From positions 760,413 to 824,412 of the forward strand of contig NZ_JACRVF010000001.1 of NCBI RefSeq assembly GCF_014306105.1: a stretch of 64,000 nt of DNA. Reading direction: 5' to 3'. Numbering within the stretch: the first letter of the stretch is position 1; each line of letters begins with the position of its first letter. This document shows, one piece after another, positions 1 through 9,014 of the stretch. The notes under the pieces are model-generated. The model searched no databases, was not told the DNA's origin, and was given only the letters and a program-made list of their open reading frames with translations. The position numbers and the translations under genes are program-made. This DNA comes from Pontibacter cellulosilyticus (GTDB lineage Bacteria > Bacteroidota > Bacteroidia > Cytophagales > Hymenobacteraceae).

Positions 1-1086
1 ACCGGAAACAGGTAACTGAGATGCGTGGTGAAAATCAGAGAACCAAGAAGGACTTGTTAAGAAGACAAAAATTGCGAGGCAGGTAAAAGCTATCCATCCC
101 CATCCCATTACTACTTTAAATGACTCTATGCTGACCGTTATCACCTGTAACGCCCGGCTCGAAAACCCAAAGGTTTGTTGTACTTGCGGAACAACAATAG
201 GCGTATCCTTTAAAATGTGGAAACCCTCCGGAGTCGTGGGAAATTTAGAAAAACGTCCCCCCTTGCCCATTTTATTGCTTATGGCAGTAGGTTCTCTCCT
301 GAAACGGAGATAGGTAAGAACAAGAAGACTAAGAGCGATTAAGCACCAAATAAGTCGGTTTAAAAGCGTCCATGTTTGCGTCCCCGCCATAAGGGTGTTT
401 TTCTCTACCGGAGACCATAAAGTTTTAAGTTCCTGAATTAAACTGATTCCCAATGGATCAGTGAGCTTTGCAAGTTTCCAATTCCCCTCATTAACAGCTA
501 TCAACTGCCAGCTTGCGAAAGCAATGAAAAATATAAGTATTGCCACAAGAAAACTCGCAATGCCTCGGCGACTCAAAGTAGCCACAGCAAACATGAATGC
601 CATTGCGACAAAGGTGTTTGGCAGCACGAACAAAAAATAAGCATTTAAGTAAGCGGCTGGAATTATTGGTGCTGTAAGAAGTACATGTTCGCCAGGAAAA
701 AGGGAAGCACCCAAAATGCCTGCGGGAATGGCGGTCATCAATATCGCTCCAAGAGTAAGGGCGGCAAGAAAACGGCCTCCAAGGTAAACAAACTTACTAA
801 TAGGTGCAGTGTAAAGTAGAGGGTACATTCTTGTTTCAATATCCCTTGTTGCTGCATTGCCTGGAATCGGAGCCAGGATCAGAATTCCCACTATATATGC
901 TATTACGCTTACCTTTGCTATATAATAAGGTGCAAATAGGGAGTAGCCTCCTACAACCGGTTCGTCAATAAATACTTCACTGGCTAAAAGGTATGTAATT
1001 ATTAAAAGGAACAGAAAAAAAACCCAGATCGACACGTTTCTCACCTGATAAACAACCTCATATCGGAAAGTTTCCCAAAGTTTCAT
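1..1086 (-). CDS. ABC-2 type permease, N-terminal part (runs off the window edge; probable permease/M1 aminopeptidase fusion)
   Basis: Reading the minus strand from the ATG at 1086-1084 gives 362 codons with no stop down to base 1, so the gene is cut by the window edge. It starts MKLWETFRYEVVYQ and has about six hydrophobic stretches (near residues 20-37, 55-72, 100-120, 145-170, 175-195, 250-265), then a longer soluble segment and another membrane helix near the edge. This matches the N-terminal half of large Bacteroidota permeases that often carry a C-terminal M1 peptidase domain; that second half lies outside the window. The ATG overlaps the stop of the upstream ATPase gene in an ATGA arrangement, so the two are translationally coupled and form one transporter. 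The substrate is not evident. Confidence 0.8.
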   Translation of the reverse strand, partial: MKLWETFRYEVVYQVRNVSIWVFFLFLLIITYLLASEVFIDEPVVGGYSLFAPYYIAKVSVIAYIVGILILAPIPGNAATRDIETRMYPLLYTAPISKFVYLGGRFLAALTLGAILMTAIPAGILGASLFPGEHVLLTAPIIPAAYLNAYFLFVLPNTFVAMAFMFAVATLSRRGIASFLVAILIFFIAFASWQLIAVNEGNWKLAKLTDPLGISLIQELKTLWSPVEKNTLMAGTQTWTLLNRLIWCLIALSLLVLTYLRFRREPTAISNKMGKGGRFSKFPTTPEGFHILKDTPIVVPQVQQTFGFSSRALQVITVSIESFKVVMGWGWIAFTCLAIFVFLTSPSWFSDFHHASQLPVSG

Positions 1087-2006
1087 ACTAGCACCTCCTT
1101 AACTTCCTGTTCAAGGTTCTTTCTGAAATCCTGTGCGATCACAGTGAAATAGACATCTTCCAAATCCGGAGATGTGAGCTCGAAATCATTCCCTGGAGAG
1201 GTTTCGCTAAAGATGTGCACGACAGTCCGGCCACCAAGAAGTTTGGTTGAAATGATAACATGCTCTAGCTCCAACCTTGGTAATGCATTCTTTTCTATCA
1301 CTCGTCGCCACACTTTCCCATTTAAGTTTTCGATCGCCTTGTGGGGTTCAGTTTCTAGTAATATTTGTCCTTTGTTGATCACCGCCATACGCGTACACAG
1401 TTCGGACACATCTTCTACAATATGCGTAGAGAGAATCACTACGCTGTTCTCTCCCATTTCACTCAACAGGTTTAGATACCGTACCCGCTCTGCCGGGTCA
1501 AGCCCGGCTGTTGGTTCGTCTACAATAATCAACTTTGGGTTTCCCAACATCGCAATAGCCACTCCAAACCGCTGTCGCATCCCTCCTGAGAAGCCTCCAA
1601 GCTTCTGATGGCGAACATCCCACAAGTTAGTTTGCTTAAGTAGTGCTTCTACCACTTCTCTCCTCGCCTTATTATCCTTTATCCCCTTAAGCACAGCAAA
1701 ATAGTTTAGCAACTCTTCTGTTCTTGCATTAGGATGTAGCCCAAAATCTTGTGGAAGATAACCTAAGGTTTGTCGTACCTCCTCCTTTTGCCTGAGTACA
1801 TCAATGTTTCCAAAGTAAATTGTTCCTTCATCCGGCTCCTGCAATGTTGCCAGGATACGCATAAGAGTTGATTTACCGGCACCATTTGGACCCAGCAGAC
1901 CGTACATGCCGGGCGGTATAGTAAGGGAAATGTTTTGAAGCGCCTTTACTCCATTAGGATAGGATTTAGAGACATTCTGTATTCCTAAAGCAATTTGATC
2001 TTTCAT
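1083..2006 (-). CDS. ABC transporter ATP-binding protein
   Basis: A 307-residue cytoplasmic ATPase that powers the permease encoded immediately downstream. The nucleotide-binding domain fills residues 1-220: Walker A GPNGAGKST near residue 40, Q-loop near 85, signature FSGGMRQRFG near 140, Walker B LIIVDEPTAGLDP near 160 and switch histidine in STHIVED near 195. The last 80 residues are the variable C-terminal extension common in ABC-2 export ATPases. The stop codon overlaps the start of the permease by four bases. A degenerate copy of its first ~45 codons lies 4 kb away at 5938-6075, showing that a related cassette was once duplicated here. Confidence 0.93.
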   Translation of the reverse strand: MKDQIALGIQNVSKSYPNGVKALQNISLTIPPGMYGLLGPNGAGKSTLMRILATLQEPDEGTIYFGNIDVLRQKEEVRQTLGYLPQDFGLHPNARTEELLNYFAVLKGIKDNKARREVVEALLKQTNLWDVRHQKLGGFSGGMRQRFGVAIAMLGNPKLIIVDEPTAGLDPAERVRYLNLLSEMGENSVVILSTHIVEDVSELCTRMAVINKGQILLETEPHKAIENLNGKVWRRVIEKNALPRLELEHVIISTKLLGGRTVVHIFSETSPGNDFELTSPDLEDVYFTVIAQDFRKNLEQEVKEVLV

Positions 2007-2103
2007 AATTTTAAGTATTTTGCTTATTATTATCTGTCGGAGCTTTCATCGAAATAAAGGCTAATGCCTGTAAGAATATATTTAATATTTCATAAATCAC
2101 ATT

Positions 2104-4635
2104 TTATTGCATCGAGTTTTCCTCCCCTTCCTTGGCATCTTCGTTGGTCACTTTCTTTACCTTGCGCGGTTTGGCTTTGGCGTCCTGCTTGCCGAACTGA
2201 TAGTTAAAGCTTAGTTTTACCTGTCGCAACTTAATACTCATACCGTTGGTCTGATCAAGCACAAGTAGATTTTCGGAATTGTAGGTTTTCATGATTTTTT
2301 CCCTTGTCACATATTTCTGGAAGGGAGTGGTAACCCCTAGTGTAATGTTTCCTTTTTTGTTCAGCACTTCTTTTCTTACTGCAAAGTTATAGACTGCAAA
2401 TGGCAACATTTTACCCTGCAGCGTTACCTGTGAGGAATTGTATGTGCCAGCCATTTGTGCACTGAAGCCTTTGTTAAAGTTGTAGGATACATTCAAGTTG
2501 GTATTGTAAACAATGCCGGATCTGTTTAGCTGCTGGCTACCACTCTGAATAGAAGCATGGAACAGGTTCACGTTGCTGCCGATCTTTCCCTTCTCTAGAA
2601 ACTTTGTACTGCCAGACAGGCTAAGACCGGAGAAACTCTCTTTCCCCACGTTACCGAAAGTAGTTGTCACCCTACCTACAGAGTCCGGGTTTGTTCCGCT
2701 GTAAGGTATTATGAGCGTCTGGATGGCATTGTTTGTCTGGCGCCAGTACAGGGATGCATTAACCGATGCTCCAGACTTAGAGAATGCACTAAACCCCAGT
2801 TCATAGGAATCTGATAGTTCAGCTTCTAGGTTAGGGTTACCGCGCATTACATAGTTAGGGTTGCTCACGTTCTCGTATGGGTTTAGCAGAGACAGCTGCG
2901 GCCGCTGAACACGCCTGGAGTAGTTGAACTTGATCGTTTGATTCTGCTTCAGGTTTCTGGAAACAGATAGGTTCGGGAAAAGATTATGATACTCCTGCTC
3001 TACAGTTGTGCCATTAGAGATAAAATCCCCTTCAACCTGAGTATACTCATACCTTAAGCCCATCTTCAGGTTATACTTGTTCAGCTTCATACCATACATC
3101 GCATAGGAAGAGAGCACATCTTGGTTATAGGTAAACATATCCGTCCTTTCTGGCAGTAGTACAAAGGGCGATGAAGCCGGACTTGCCAACAGGAAGCGGT
3201 AGTCGCTTTCGGCATAGCGCCAGATCGCTTTCGTGCCTACCTCTAAGCTTTGGGCTTTACCTATCGGATGCGTATAATCCGCTTGGGCGGTTATCTCTTC
3301 GTTGTAGGCATCGTTGATGTTCTGCTCTTGTTGCGTTAGCTGGTTGTTCTGATACAGGTCCATAAAGTTTTCGTTGTTGCGGGTGTTTCTGCTTACCAGC
3401 CCCAGCACCGAAAGTTCCTGCCCTGGCTTTTTGTAAGACTTGGTATAGTCTAGGTTGATATCATAGTTGATTCCATCAAACCCGTTGCTGCCTACTCGGG
3501 TATTCCTGCTATATGAAGCATCACTGAAAGTATTGGTAGTTAGCTGTGTTGTTTTAAACGAAACATCCGGAATTGTCATGCGAATACCTGCCGCTAAATA
3601 GCTGGACTTACTAAGACCATAGTCTGCACCAAACTGCAATAACCTTGAAGAAGCCACACGGTTCATAGCTATCTGCTGTGAGCTACTGGAGATGGATGAG
3701 CTCGGGCCAAAATCTGACACGATGATATTTTTGCCATGCATGTCGCTTACTGCGTAGCCTAGAGTAGTGTTTAAACCGACTTTGCCTTTCCGGTAGTTCA
3801 GGCCCACATTGGCATTGCTGTTGAGATTGCCCACATTGGCAGAAATGTTTCCGGTTAGCCCCTGTACGCTGCTGTCTTTCTTCAGAATGATGTTGATGAT
3901 ACCTGCCGTTCCTTCCGCATCATACTTTGCCGATGGGCTGGTGATCACCTCCACGGACTTGATCTGGTCAGCCGGGATCTGCTGCAGGGCATCGGCCACG
4001 CTGCTGGCAACTACAGCTGACGGTTTGTTATTGATAAGTACACGGATGTTGGAGCTGCCGCGCAGCTGCACATTCCCTTCCAGGTCCACGCTCAGACCGG
4101 GCACTTTCGCCATCACATCAGCCGCCGTTGCCCCAGGGCTAATATCTTTCTCGGCATTATACACCATTCGATCTATCTTGTCTTCTATTAAAGGCTTCTC
4201 ACCTACAACGGACACTTCGCTTAATGTTTTTGCACTTGTCTTTAATGAGATCACGCCTATGTTAATCTCATCTTTTCCGTCACCCACTATTACATTGTCA
4301 ACAGCCTGGGCAACGTAGCCCAGAAAGTTTACGGTTACCCGATAAGTTGCAGGTGCTATTCCGGTTATAGTAAACCTGCCATTGTCGTCTGTCATAGAGC
4401 CATCCACGATTTTACCGGTAGCCTTATTTACAAGTGCAACAGATGCAAACTCTACAGGAGCTTTGGTTATATCATCCTGAATGGTACCGGTTATTTTCCC
4501 GCCGCCTCTCGGTACAGGCTGTGTTACAGCTGGTGCTACTGCACCGGAATTAGCAGGCTTTGCGCCAGAATTTTGGGCAAAAGGAGCCTGTGCAGCGAGT
4601 AAGCCCGCTACGGCCAAAAGTATAGTCTTTTTCAT
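2104..4635 (-). CDS. TonB-dependent receptor-like outer-membrane beta-barrel protein
   Basis: An 843-residue outer-membrane protein. A signal peptide covers about residues 1-20. A carboxypeptidase-regulatory-like beta-sandwich follows (about 48-135, starting GGKITGTIQD), then a plug domain (about 140-255, with VPGLSVDLEGNVQLRGSSN and VEVITSPSAKYDAEGTAG), then a barrel typical of the outer-membrane beta-barrel family seen with Bacteroidota TonB receptors. Such proteins import or bind ligands too large for porins, or serve in envelope homeostasis; no substrate can be read from the sequence. It sits between thioredoxin-fold lipoproteins and the ABC genes on the same strand, with a 97-bp gap to the ATPase gene, so co-transcription is plausible. 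Confidence 0.92.
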   Translation of the reverse strand: MKKTILLAVAGLLAAQAPFAQNSGAKPANSGAVAPAVTQPVPRGGGKITGTIQDDITKAPVEFASVALVNKATGKIVDGSMTDDNGRFTITGIAPATYRVTVNFLGYVAQAVDNVIVGDGKDEINIGVISLKTSAKTLSEVSVVGEKPLIEDKIDRMVYNAEKDISPGATAADVMAKVPGLSVDLEGNVQLRGSSNIRVLINNKPSAVVASSVADALQQIPADQIKSVEVITSPSAKYDAEGTAGIINIILKKDSSVQGLTGNISANVGNLNSNANVGLNYRKGKVGLNTTLGYAVSDMHGKNIIVSDFGPSSSISSSSQQIAMNRVASSRLLQFGADYGLSKSSYLAAGIRMTIPDVSFKTTQLTTNTFSDASYSRNTRVGSNGFDGINYDINLDYTKSYKKPGQELSVLGLVSRNTRNNENFMDLYQNNQLTQQEQNINDAYNEEITAQADYTHPIGKAQSLEVGTKAIWRYAESDYRFLLASPASSPFVLLPERTDMFTYNQDVLSSYAMYGMKLNKYNLKMGLRYEYTQVEGDFISNGTTVEQEYHNLFPNLSVSRNLKQNQTIKFNYSRRVQRPQLSLLNPYENVSNPNYVMRGNPNLEAELSDSYELGFSAFSKSGASVNASLYWRQTNNAIQTLIIPYSGTNPDSVGRVTTTFGNVGKESFSGLSLSGSTKFLEKGKIGSNVNLFHASIQSGSQQLNRSGIVYNTNLNVSYNFNKGFSAQMAGTYNSSQVTLQGKMLPFAVYNFAVRKEVLNKKGNITLGVTTPFQKYVTREKIMKTYNSENLLVLDQTNGMSIKLRQVKLSFNYQFGKQDAKAKPRKVKKVTNEDAKEGEENSMQ

Positions 4636-4689
4636 AAGTATAGTTTAGATAGTAATGGTTATAGGTTTCGGTATGGGTGTTCTTTTATA

Positions 4690-5343
4690 TTATTCCAACA
4701 GGCCTCCAAATGACCTTTTCACTGAACAACCTATTGCTTTTGTAGAAGCTACCTTTATTTCCTCACCGGAATCTAAAGCTGCAATGGCATCTTCAACATA
4801 TAAAGCCCTCTCTAGCTCTGGATTTTTACCCCATGCGTCATTGTCTAGCGCACCAGTGTAGACTACCTTATATTTAGACTCTTCTTTTTTCAGCAGAAAA
4901 ATATGTGGAGTTGCCCTCGCTCCGTACTGATTTGTCACTATTTGCCCTTTATCAAACAGGTAAGGAAAACTAAAACCCTTTGTTTTTGCTTTCTTCTGCA
5001 TCTTACTAAATGTCTCACCTGAAAAGACCAGAAAAGGGCTTGGCGGATTGGGGTTAATAGCTATAACCGGATAGCCTTTGGAATTATACTTTTTACCCAA
5101 AGCTATGAGTCGATCTTCGTACTCGATTGCATTGGGACAGGTATTGCATGTAAAAACCACAATGAAACCTTTGGCATCTGGATAGTCTTCAGGAGAGATC
5201 ATTTTCCCGTCGACATTTTTTAAATTGAAACTCGGAGCATTATCTCCCGGTACAAGTGTTTTGATCTGAGCACTGGCAGTTTCATTAGGGCTTCCGCAGG
5301 CTAAAAAAACAAAACAACTAAGGATGGTGAAAATCTTTTTCAT
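4690..5343 (-). CDS. Thioredoxin-fold (redoxin/AhpC-TSA-like) lipoprotein
   Basis: A 217-residue exported protein. Its N-terminus MKKIFTILSCFVFLACG carries a lipobox (LACG), so it should be lipid-anchored in the envelope. The rest is a peroxiredoxin-like/thioredoxin fold: the GDNAPSFNLKNVDG start typical of redoxins, an active-site region FTCNTCPNA with a CxxC pair, and the conserved cis-proline loop ARATPHIFLL. Family members act in thiol redox or as atypical thioredoxins of unknown partner. Its signal peptide is nearly the same as that of the next gene upstream (5350-5841), although the mature domains differ. The gap between the two genes is 6 bp, so they form one transcription unit. Confidence 0.88.
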   Translation of the reverse strand: MKKIFTILSCFVFLACGSPNETASAQIKTLVPGDNAPSFNLKNVDGKMISPEDYPDAKGFIVVFTCNTCPNAIEYEDRLIALGKKYNSKGYPVIAINPNPPSPFLVFSGETFSKMQKKAKTKGFSFPYLFDKGQIVTNQYGARATPHIFLLKKEESKYKVVYTGALDNDAWGKNPELERALYVEDAIAALDSGEEIKVASTKAIGCSVKRSFGGLLE

Positions 5344-5349
5344 AGGATA

Positions 5350-5841
5350 TTATTTGAATTGTTGATATTCTTTTAAAAGGGTTCGGTATGTGAATTCTTT
5401 TTCTAAAAACTTTCTTTTATCGCCTTTTACAAAAAGGGTTGCGGGAATGGCACCGCTCCATGTTTTGTCTATTCTGTCAATAAATACCTGCTGATCGGTT
5501 TCATCAAGAAGAAAAACTTCATTTTTTAGCTCACGCTGCTTCACAAATGGAATCACCGATTTCTCCAATCTGTCATTATTATCCAGGCTTACCAGAAGTA
5601 CTTTAAGTTTATCGGCTTTTTTCTCCTGCTGCAGTTTTTCAAAATGCGGGATCTCTTTTATACAGGGGGCACACCAAGTAGCCCAAAAGTTGACAATATA
5701 TGTAGTATCCTTCCCCTGCTTTATCCTCTCGTTTAGGCGGTCTACTGTAAGTAACTCTACCTTCTGTGTTCTGACAGTTTCATTGTTGTTTCCACAGGCC
5801 AACAAAATAAAACAACTAAGAAAGGTGAAATTTTTTTTCAT
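5350..5841 (-). CDS. TlpA/ResA-like thioredoxin lipoprotein
   Basis: The open frame extends to 6075, but the real start is taken as the internal ATG at 5841. From there the protein begins MKKNFTFLSCFILLACG, a lipoprotein signal with lipobox LACG; the upstream 78 codons are an ABC-ATPase fragment plus junk and would bury the signal. The mature domain shows the thioredoxin active site NFWATWCAPC (CxxC) and the conserved Pro in SGAIPATLFV, like TlpA/ResA envelope thiol reductases. Length from this start is 163 residues, normal for the family. It lies 6 bp upstream of a second thioredoxin-fold lipoprotein with a near-identical signal peptide. Confidence 0.85.
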   Translation of the reverse strand: MKKNFTFLSCFILLACGNNNETVRTQKVELLTVDRLNERIKQGKDTTYIVNFWATWCAPCIKEIPHFEKLQQEKKADKLKVLLVSLDNNDRLEKSVIPFVKQRELKNEVFLLDETDQQVFIDRIDKTWSGAIPATLFVKGDKRKFLEKEFTYRTLLKEYQQFK

Positions 5842-5937
5842 AGGGATGAGAAGATAATTGCCTACTTTGAATTTACTGTTTAGATTCTGCTTATTGTAGT
5901 TGTCGAAAGCCAACTGTATAACCTGCACATCAGCATA

Positions 5938-6075
5938 TTCACCGGCTCTGTCAGGACCGGGCTTGCTGTACATACTTGTCAAGATGCTCAGCAAAATGTT
6001 TTTTAATGCCTGCACTCCATTAGTGTAAATTTTGGATAGATTCCGAACAGAAAAACTTCCCTGCTGAGTTTTCAT
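5938..6075 (-). pseudogene. Remnant of an ABC transporter ATPase N-terminus
   Basis: The first ~46 codons of the open frame starting at 6075 resemble the start of the ABC ATPase encoded at 1083-2006. SVRNLSKIYTNGVQALKN aligns with GIQNVSKSYPNGVKALQN, and MYSKPGPDRAGE aligns with the Walker A region MYGLLGPNGAGK. The P-loop is destroyed (Asn to Asp-Arg, Lys to Glu), and after it the similarity is lost. No ATPase body follows, so this is a 5' relic, now read in frame into the thioredoxin lipoprotein gene. It implies an earlier tandem copy of the transporter, lost by deletion. Confidence 0.75.
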
Positions 6076-6202
6076 TTTTACTCTTCTTTTAGTTTATCTT
6101 GTTGCTAGGAAAGACAGAGAGTCACTTACCTTTCTAGCTGATTTCCAGAATAAAAGAACAGGTACCGATGCAGAATTCAAAAAGCGATATACTAATGTTA
6201 AT

Positions 6203-6243
6203 ACCAATCGACCAATGACCCTTTTGCTTCTACAAATATTGGT
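6203..6243. promoter_or_regulatory. Possible operator: ACCAAT direct repeats with inverted ATTGGT
   Basis: In the 237-bp divergent region before the histidine-kinase gene, ACCAAT occurs at 6203-6208 and 6211-6216 (8-bp period) and its complement ATTGGT at 6238-6243. Such clustered half-sites could bind the LytTR regulator encoded at 7316-8047, but they do not clearly match the published LytTR direct-repeat consensus. This is a weak suggestion. Confidence 0.2.
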
Positions 6244-6300
6244 TTCGTAGATTGTTTGGGGCGTTCGTCGAGTTGACTAAAAGGGAATGGCAGGAAAAAA

Positions 6301-6308
6301 TATCTTTG
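6301..6308 (+). promoter_or_regulatory. Bacteroidota -7 promoter element TATCTTTG for the LytS gene
   Basis: TATCTTTG is a perfect match to the Bacteroidota TAnnTTTG -7 element. It ends only 4 bases before the ATG at 6313, so the transcript would start at or next to the start codon (leaderless or nearly so). A TTG at 6273-6275 could be the -33 element, but the 25-base spacing is longer than the usual 19-21. Confidence 0.5.
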
Positions 6309-6312
6309 TATT

Positions 6313-7347
6313 ATGAATAGAATTAATAAAATATTAGCACTTATTCATATCATACCGTGGGCAGTTGCTCTGGTGATTCTTTTTGGGTGTGTGTTGATTG
6401 AGGATGAGCCCTTTAGGCCTAAAGCATATTTGATCGGGCTATATGTTTTTTATGCGCATTTATTCATATTTAAGAAATACCTGAATAAAAGAAAGTATAA
6501 ACCCTATTTTTTGTATCTGATCGGAATCTTCTTGACAGGCTCCTTTCCCTTTCTAATTTTTGCATACTTTATCAAGCAAGAAATCAGAGTATGGGTGGAT
6601 TTGCTGGTTTACTATGGTGATAGTATACCGATTGTTTTTACTTTTATTATTTTTAGCTCTTTAGTTGTAATCCTTCAGAACCTTATCATTAATACTTTTA
6701 AAAAAGAGCAATTGGAGAAACAGGTCATTAATACTGAACTTGTTTATCTGAAGTCACAAATCAACCCGCATTTCCTGTTCAATACCCTCAATAATATCCA
6801 TACATTAGTATATACTCAGGATCCCGCAGCACCTGAGGCAATGATGCGTTTGTCCTCGTTGATGCGCTATATGATATATGAATCTAATGCTTTAACTGTT
6901 CCACTTTCCATAGAGATCAATTATTTACAGGACTATATTAGCCTGCAGCAGCTCCGATATAAAGCAACACCTATTGTAGACTATCAGGTGGAGGGAAATA
7001 CAGAGACCTGCCATATAGCACCACTGTTATTTATTCATCTTCTCGAGAATGCTTATAAACATAGTCCTTCCCGATTAAGACCAGGTTCTATAAAGGTGAG
7101 TGTGGCAGTAAAAGGAAATCAACTTATTGCGATTTTTCAAAACCCAATAGGGAATAGAAGGGCTAACATACTGGAGGAACCAGGTGGCATTGGTTTATTG
7201 AATGTTCAAAAACGTCTGCAATTACTTTACCCAGATCGGCATAGATTAGACATCAATAAAACTGATGAAGTTTTCACAGTGGAATTAAAAATCGCTAATT
7301 TTCAGAAACAAGTAAATGAGAAAAAACCTCAGCTGCTATATAATTGA
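6313..7347 (+). CDS. LytS-type sensor histidine kinase
   Basis: A 344-residue membrane kinase. Four hydrophobic segments (about residues 9-27, 36-53, 64-90, 100-123) are followed by a short coiled linker and the His_kinase domain: the phospho-acceptor region LKSQINPHFLFNTLNNIHTL near 150, an N-box HLLENAYKHSP near 245 and a G-box GGIGLLNVQKRL near 292. This is the LytS/YehU layout, with no periplasmic sensor domain beyond the helices. It would autophosphorylate and pass the phosphate to the LytTR regulator, whose start overlaps its 3' end by 32 bp. The pair faces away from the TonB receptor/ABC/thioredoxin block, a likely target. Confidence 0.93.
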   Translation: MNRINKILALIHIIPWAVALVILFGCVLIEDEPFRPKAYLIGLYVFYAHLFIFKKYLNKRKYKPYFLYLIGIFLTGSFPFLIFAYFIKQEIRVWVDLLVYYGDSIPIVFTFIIFSSLVVILQNLIINTFKKEQLEKQVINTELVYLKSQINPHFLFNTLNNIHTLVYTQDPAAPEAMMRLSSLMRYMIYESNALTVPLSIEINYLQDYISLQQLRYKATPIVDYQVEGNTETCHIAPLLFIHLLENAYKHSPSRLRPGSIKVSVAVKGNQLIAIFQNPIGNRRANILEEPGGIGLLNVQKRLQLLYPDRHRLDINKTDEVFTVELKIANFQKQVNEKKPQLLYN

Positions 7348-8047
7348 TGATGAGCACCTGGCTCAGAAAATACTGGAAAAATATATCGCAAAAGTTTCCT
7401 TTCTGGAGCTCAAAGGTAGTTTTGATAGTCCTCTGGAGGCAGTTGCACAAATGAGCGAAGACAAGCCCGACCTGCTGTTTCTAGATATAAATATGCCTGA
7501 CCTTGACGGATTGAGCTTTATTCCGATGCTGAACCCGAAGCCGATGATCATCCTCACCACAGCCTATGATCAATATGCGCTTAAGGCGTTCGACCTTGAA
7601 GTAAAAGATTACCTTTTAAAGCCAATTTCTTTTGAACGATTTTACAAAGGAGTACTACGCCTTTACCAGGAATTTAACCCTCAGCATCAACCGGAACAGA
7701 TAGAAGTGAACGTTATGCCGAAAACCGAGCAGGAATATATTTTTATAAAAGCTGGTTTTAACTTACAAAAAATAGCTATCTGCGATATTTTGTTTATTGA
7801 AGGAATGAAAGACTATCTGCGAATCCATACCTCTAAAGAAAAGGTTATGACTTTATTGACTTTTGCGAAGTTAGAGGAACTGCTACCTGACAATAAATTT
7901 GTACGAGTTCATCGTTCCTTTATGGTGGCTTTAGAAAAAATCGACCACGTGGAAAAAAACAGAATTAGAATGGCTGATAAGATTATTCCTATCGGTGATA
8001 CTTATGCAGAGATTTTTTTTAAAATGTTGAGAGATTTCAATGAATAG
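7316..8047 (+). CDS. LytTR-family response regulator
   Basis: A 243-residue transcription regulator. The receiver domain covers residues 1-120, with acidic pair DDE at 11-13, phospho-Asp in LLFLDINMPD near 57, switch Thr in ILTTAYD near 82 and Lys in YLLKPIS near 103. The LytTR DNA-binding domain covers about 140-240, with FIKAGFNLQKI, FIEGMKDYLRIHT and VRVHRSFMVAL as hallmarks. It is the cognate partner of the overlapping LytS kinase. LytTR proteins bind paired short direct repeats; candidate sites are the ACCAAT repeats upstream of the kinase gene. Confidence 0.94.
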   Translation: MRKNLSCYIIDDEHLAQKILEKYIAKVSFLELKGSFDSPLEAVAQMSEDKPDLLFLDINMPDLDGLSFIPMLNPKPMIILTTAYDQYALKAFDLEVKDYLLKPISFERFYKGVLRLYQEFNPQHQPEQIEVNVMPKTEQEYIFIKAGFNLQKIAICDILFIEGMKDYLRIHTSKEKVMTLLTFAKLEELLPDNKFVRVHRSFMVALEKIDHVEKNRIRMADKIIPIGDTYAEIFFKMLRDFNE

Positions 8048-8722
8048 TATTTATAGAAGGCTGAAAGAATAGCTAAACAATTGTTTGCTATCTATTAAGC
8101 CACTGCTACTATGGGCTTATATTTAGAATATTAGCAAAACGGGATAAATAATGAATCCTGTCTTAAACATTAAAGATGTTTTACACATTTTAAACTAATA
8201 TTATCTTTATAACTTCCCAAAAATACCGGGCCGTTGTAAAGTAGAGGAAACGAATAAAGTGTTTCTAAATAAAGAAACAGTTATTTTTTATAACATGGTT
8301 AATTTAAGTAAGCATCTTATTTTGAGTACTTGAGTAACTACTTTAAATATTGAAACTTATTTATTTCCATTTTCCTGGTCCTAGATCATCTCTTCCTAAT
8401 GCGCTGCCTCTCCTGCTTTATATGTCTTCATTTTCCCAAGATAAATAATGACTTATTAGCCTGTAAGAAAAGGATAAGGGCGTGTCAGCATAGCAATATT
8501 TCAAAGACCTGACGGTATTAAGGTGGTATGGTGGAAACTAGCCAGCATGTGGGCCATATTGGTTACAACGGGATTTCCTGGATGTCTCACCTCATCGGCG
8601 CATGGAAAGATGAGAAGTCTCTACAAATAGTTTTTGATTTGGTGACCTTAGGAAAGTTACATAACAAGTAAACTCAACTCCGATTTATTTAAACAGTATC
8701 CTATTTAAACGAAATTAGTATT

Positions 8723-8860
8723 ATGTTGGCTGCATTAACTGCTAGGCAAGCTGCGGATATTATGGCTATTAACTGCATCTTTGGACACAGTGATAGAGAC
8801 GTTCTTGGCATTATTGCTGCCACTCCGGAGAAGCTCTCGAACTGCATAGTCACTATCTGA
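8723..8860 (+). CDS. Small open frame of unknown status (45 aa)
   Basis: ATG to TGA, 45 residues, starting MLAALTARQAADIM, with a codon pattern that looks coding. I do not recognise a family and there is no ribosome-binding site close to the start. It lies inside the decay zone, so it may be a fragment of a lost gene rather than a functional small protein. Confidence 0.2.
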   Translation: MLAALTARQAADIMAINCIFGHSDRDVLGIIAATPEKLSNCIVTI

Positions 8861-9014
8861 TAATAACTTTCATATCATAAATAGGCAATCATTTGCAATT
8901 GTAGAAAAGAATATTTATTGGCCTATCCCATCTGCAGATACTTATCCACAGCTGCCAAATCCCGGTGGAAATGGTTCGATAATTCCATCCTTGTCTACTG
9001 AAAGGGAAAAGTGA
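8850..9014 (+). pseudogene. 3' end of a lost gene, possibly SusD-like
   Basis: An open run of 54 codons without a start ends at TGA 9012-9014. Its sequence includes NIYWPIPSADTYPQLPNPGG, which faintly recalls the WPIP...NPGY ending of RagB/SusD lipoproteins. The stop codon falls at the left arm of a clear terminator hairpin (9001-9037), as expected for a genuine gene end. The family assignment is tentative. Confidence 0.25.

Noticed and set aside
128-313. Plus-strand open frame of 61 codons
   Set aside because: It lies antisense to the ABC permease frame that is open without stops from 1086 to 1.
5350-6075. A true ABC-thioredoxin fusion protein
   Set aside because: The P-loop is broken and the lipoprotein signal would be internal, so the start at 5841 is far more plausible.
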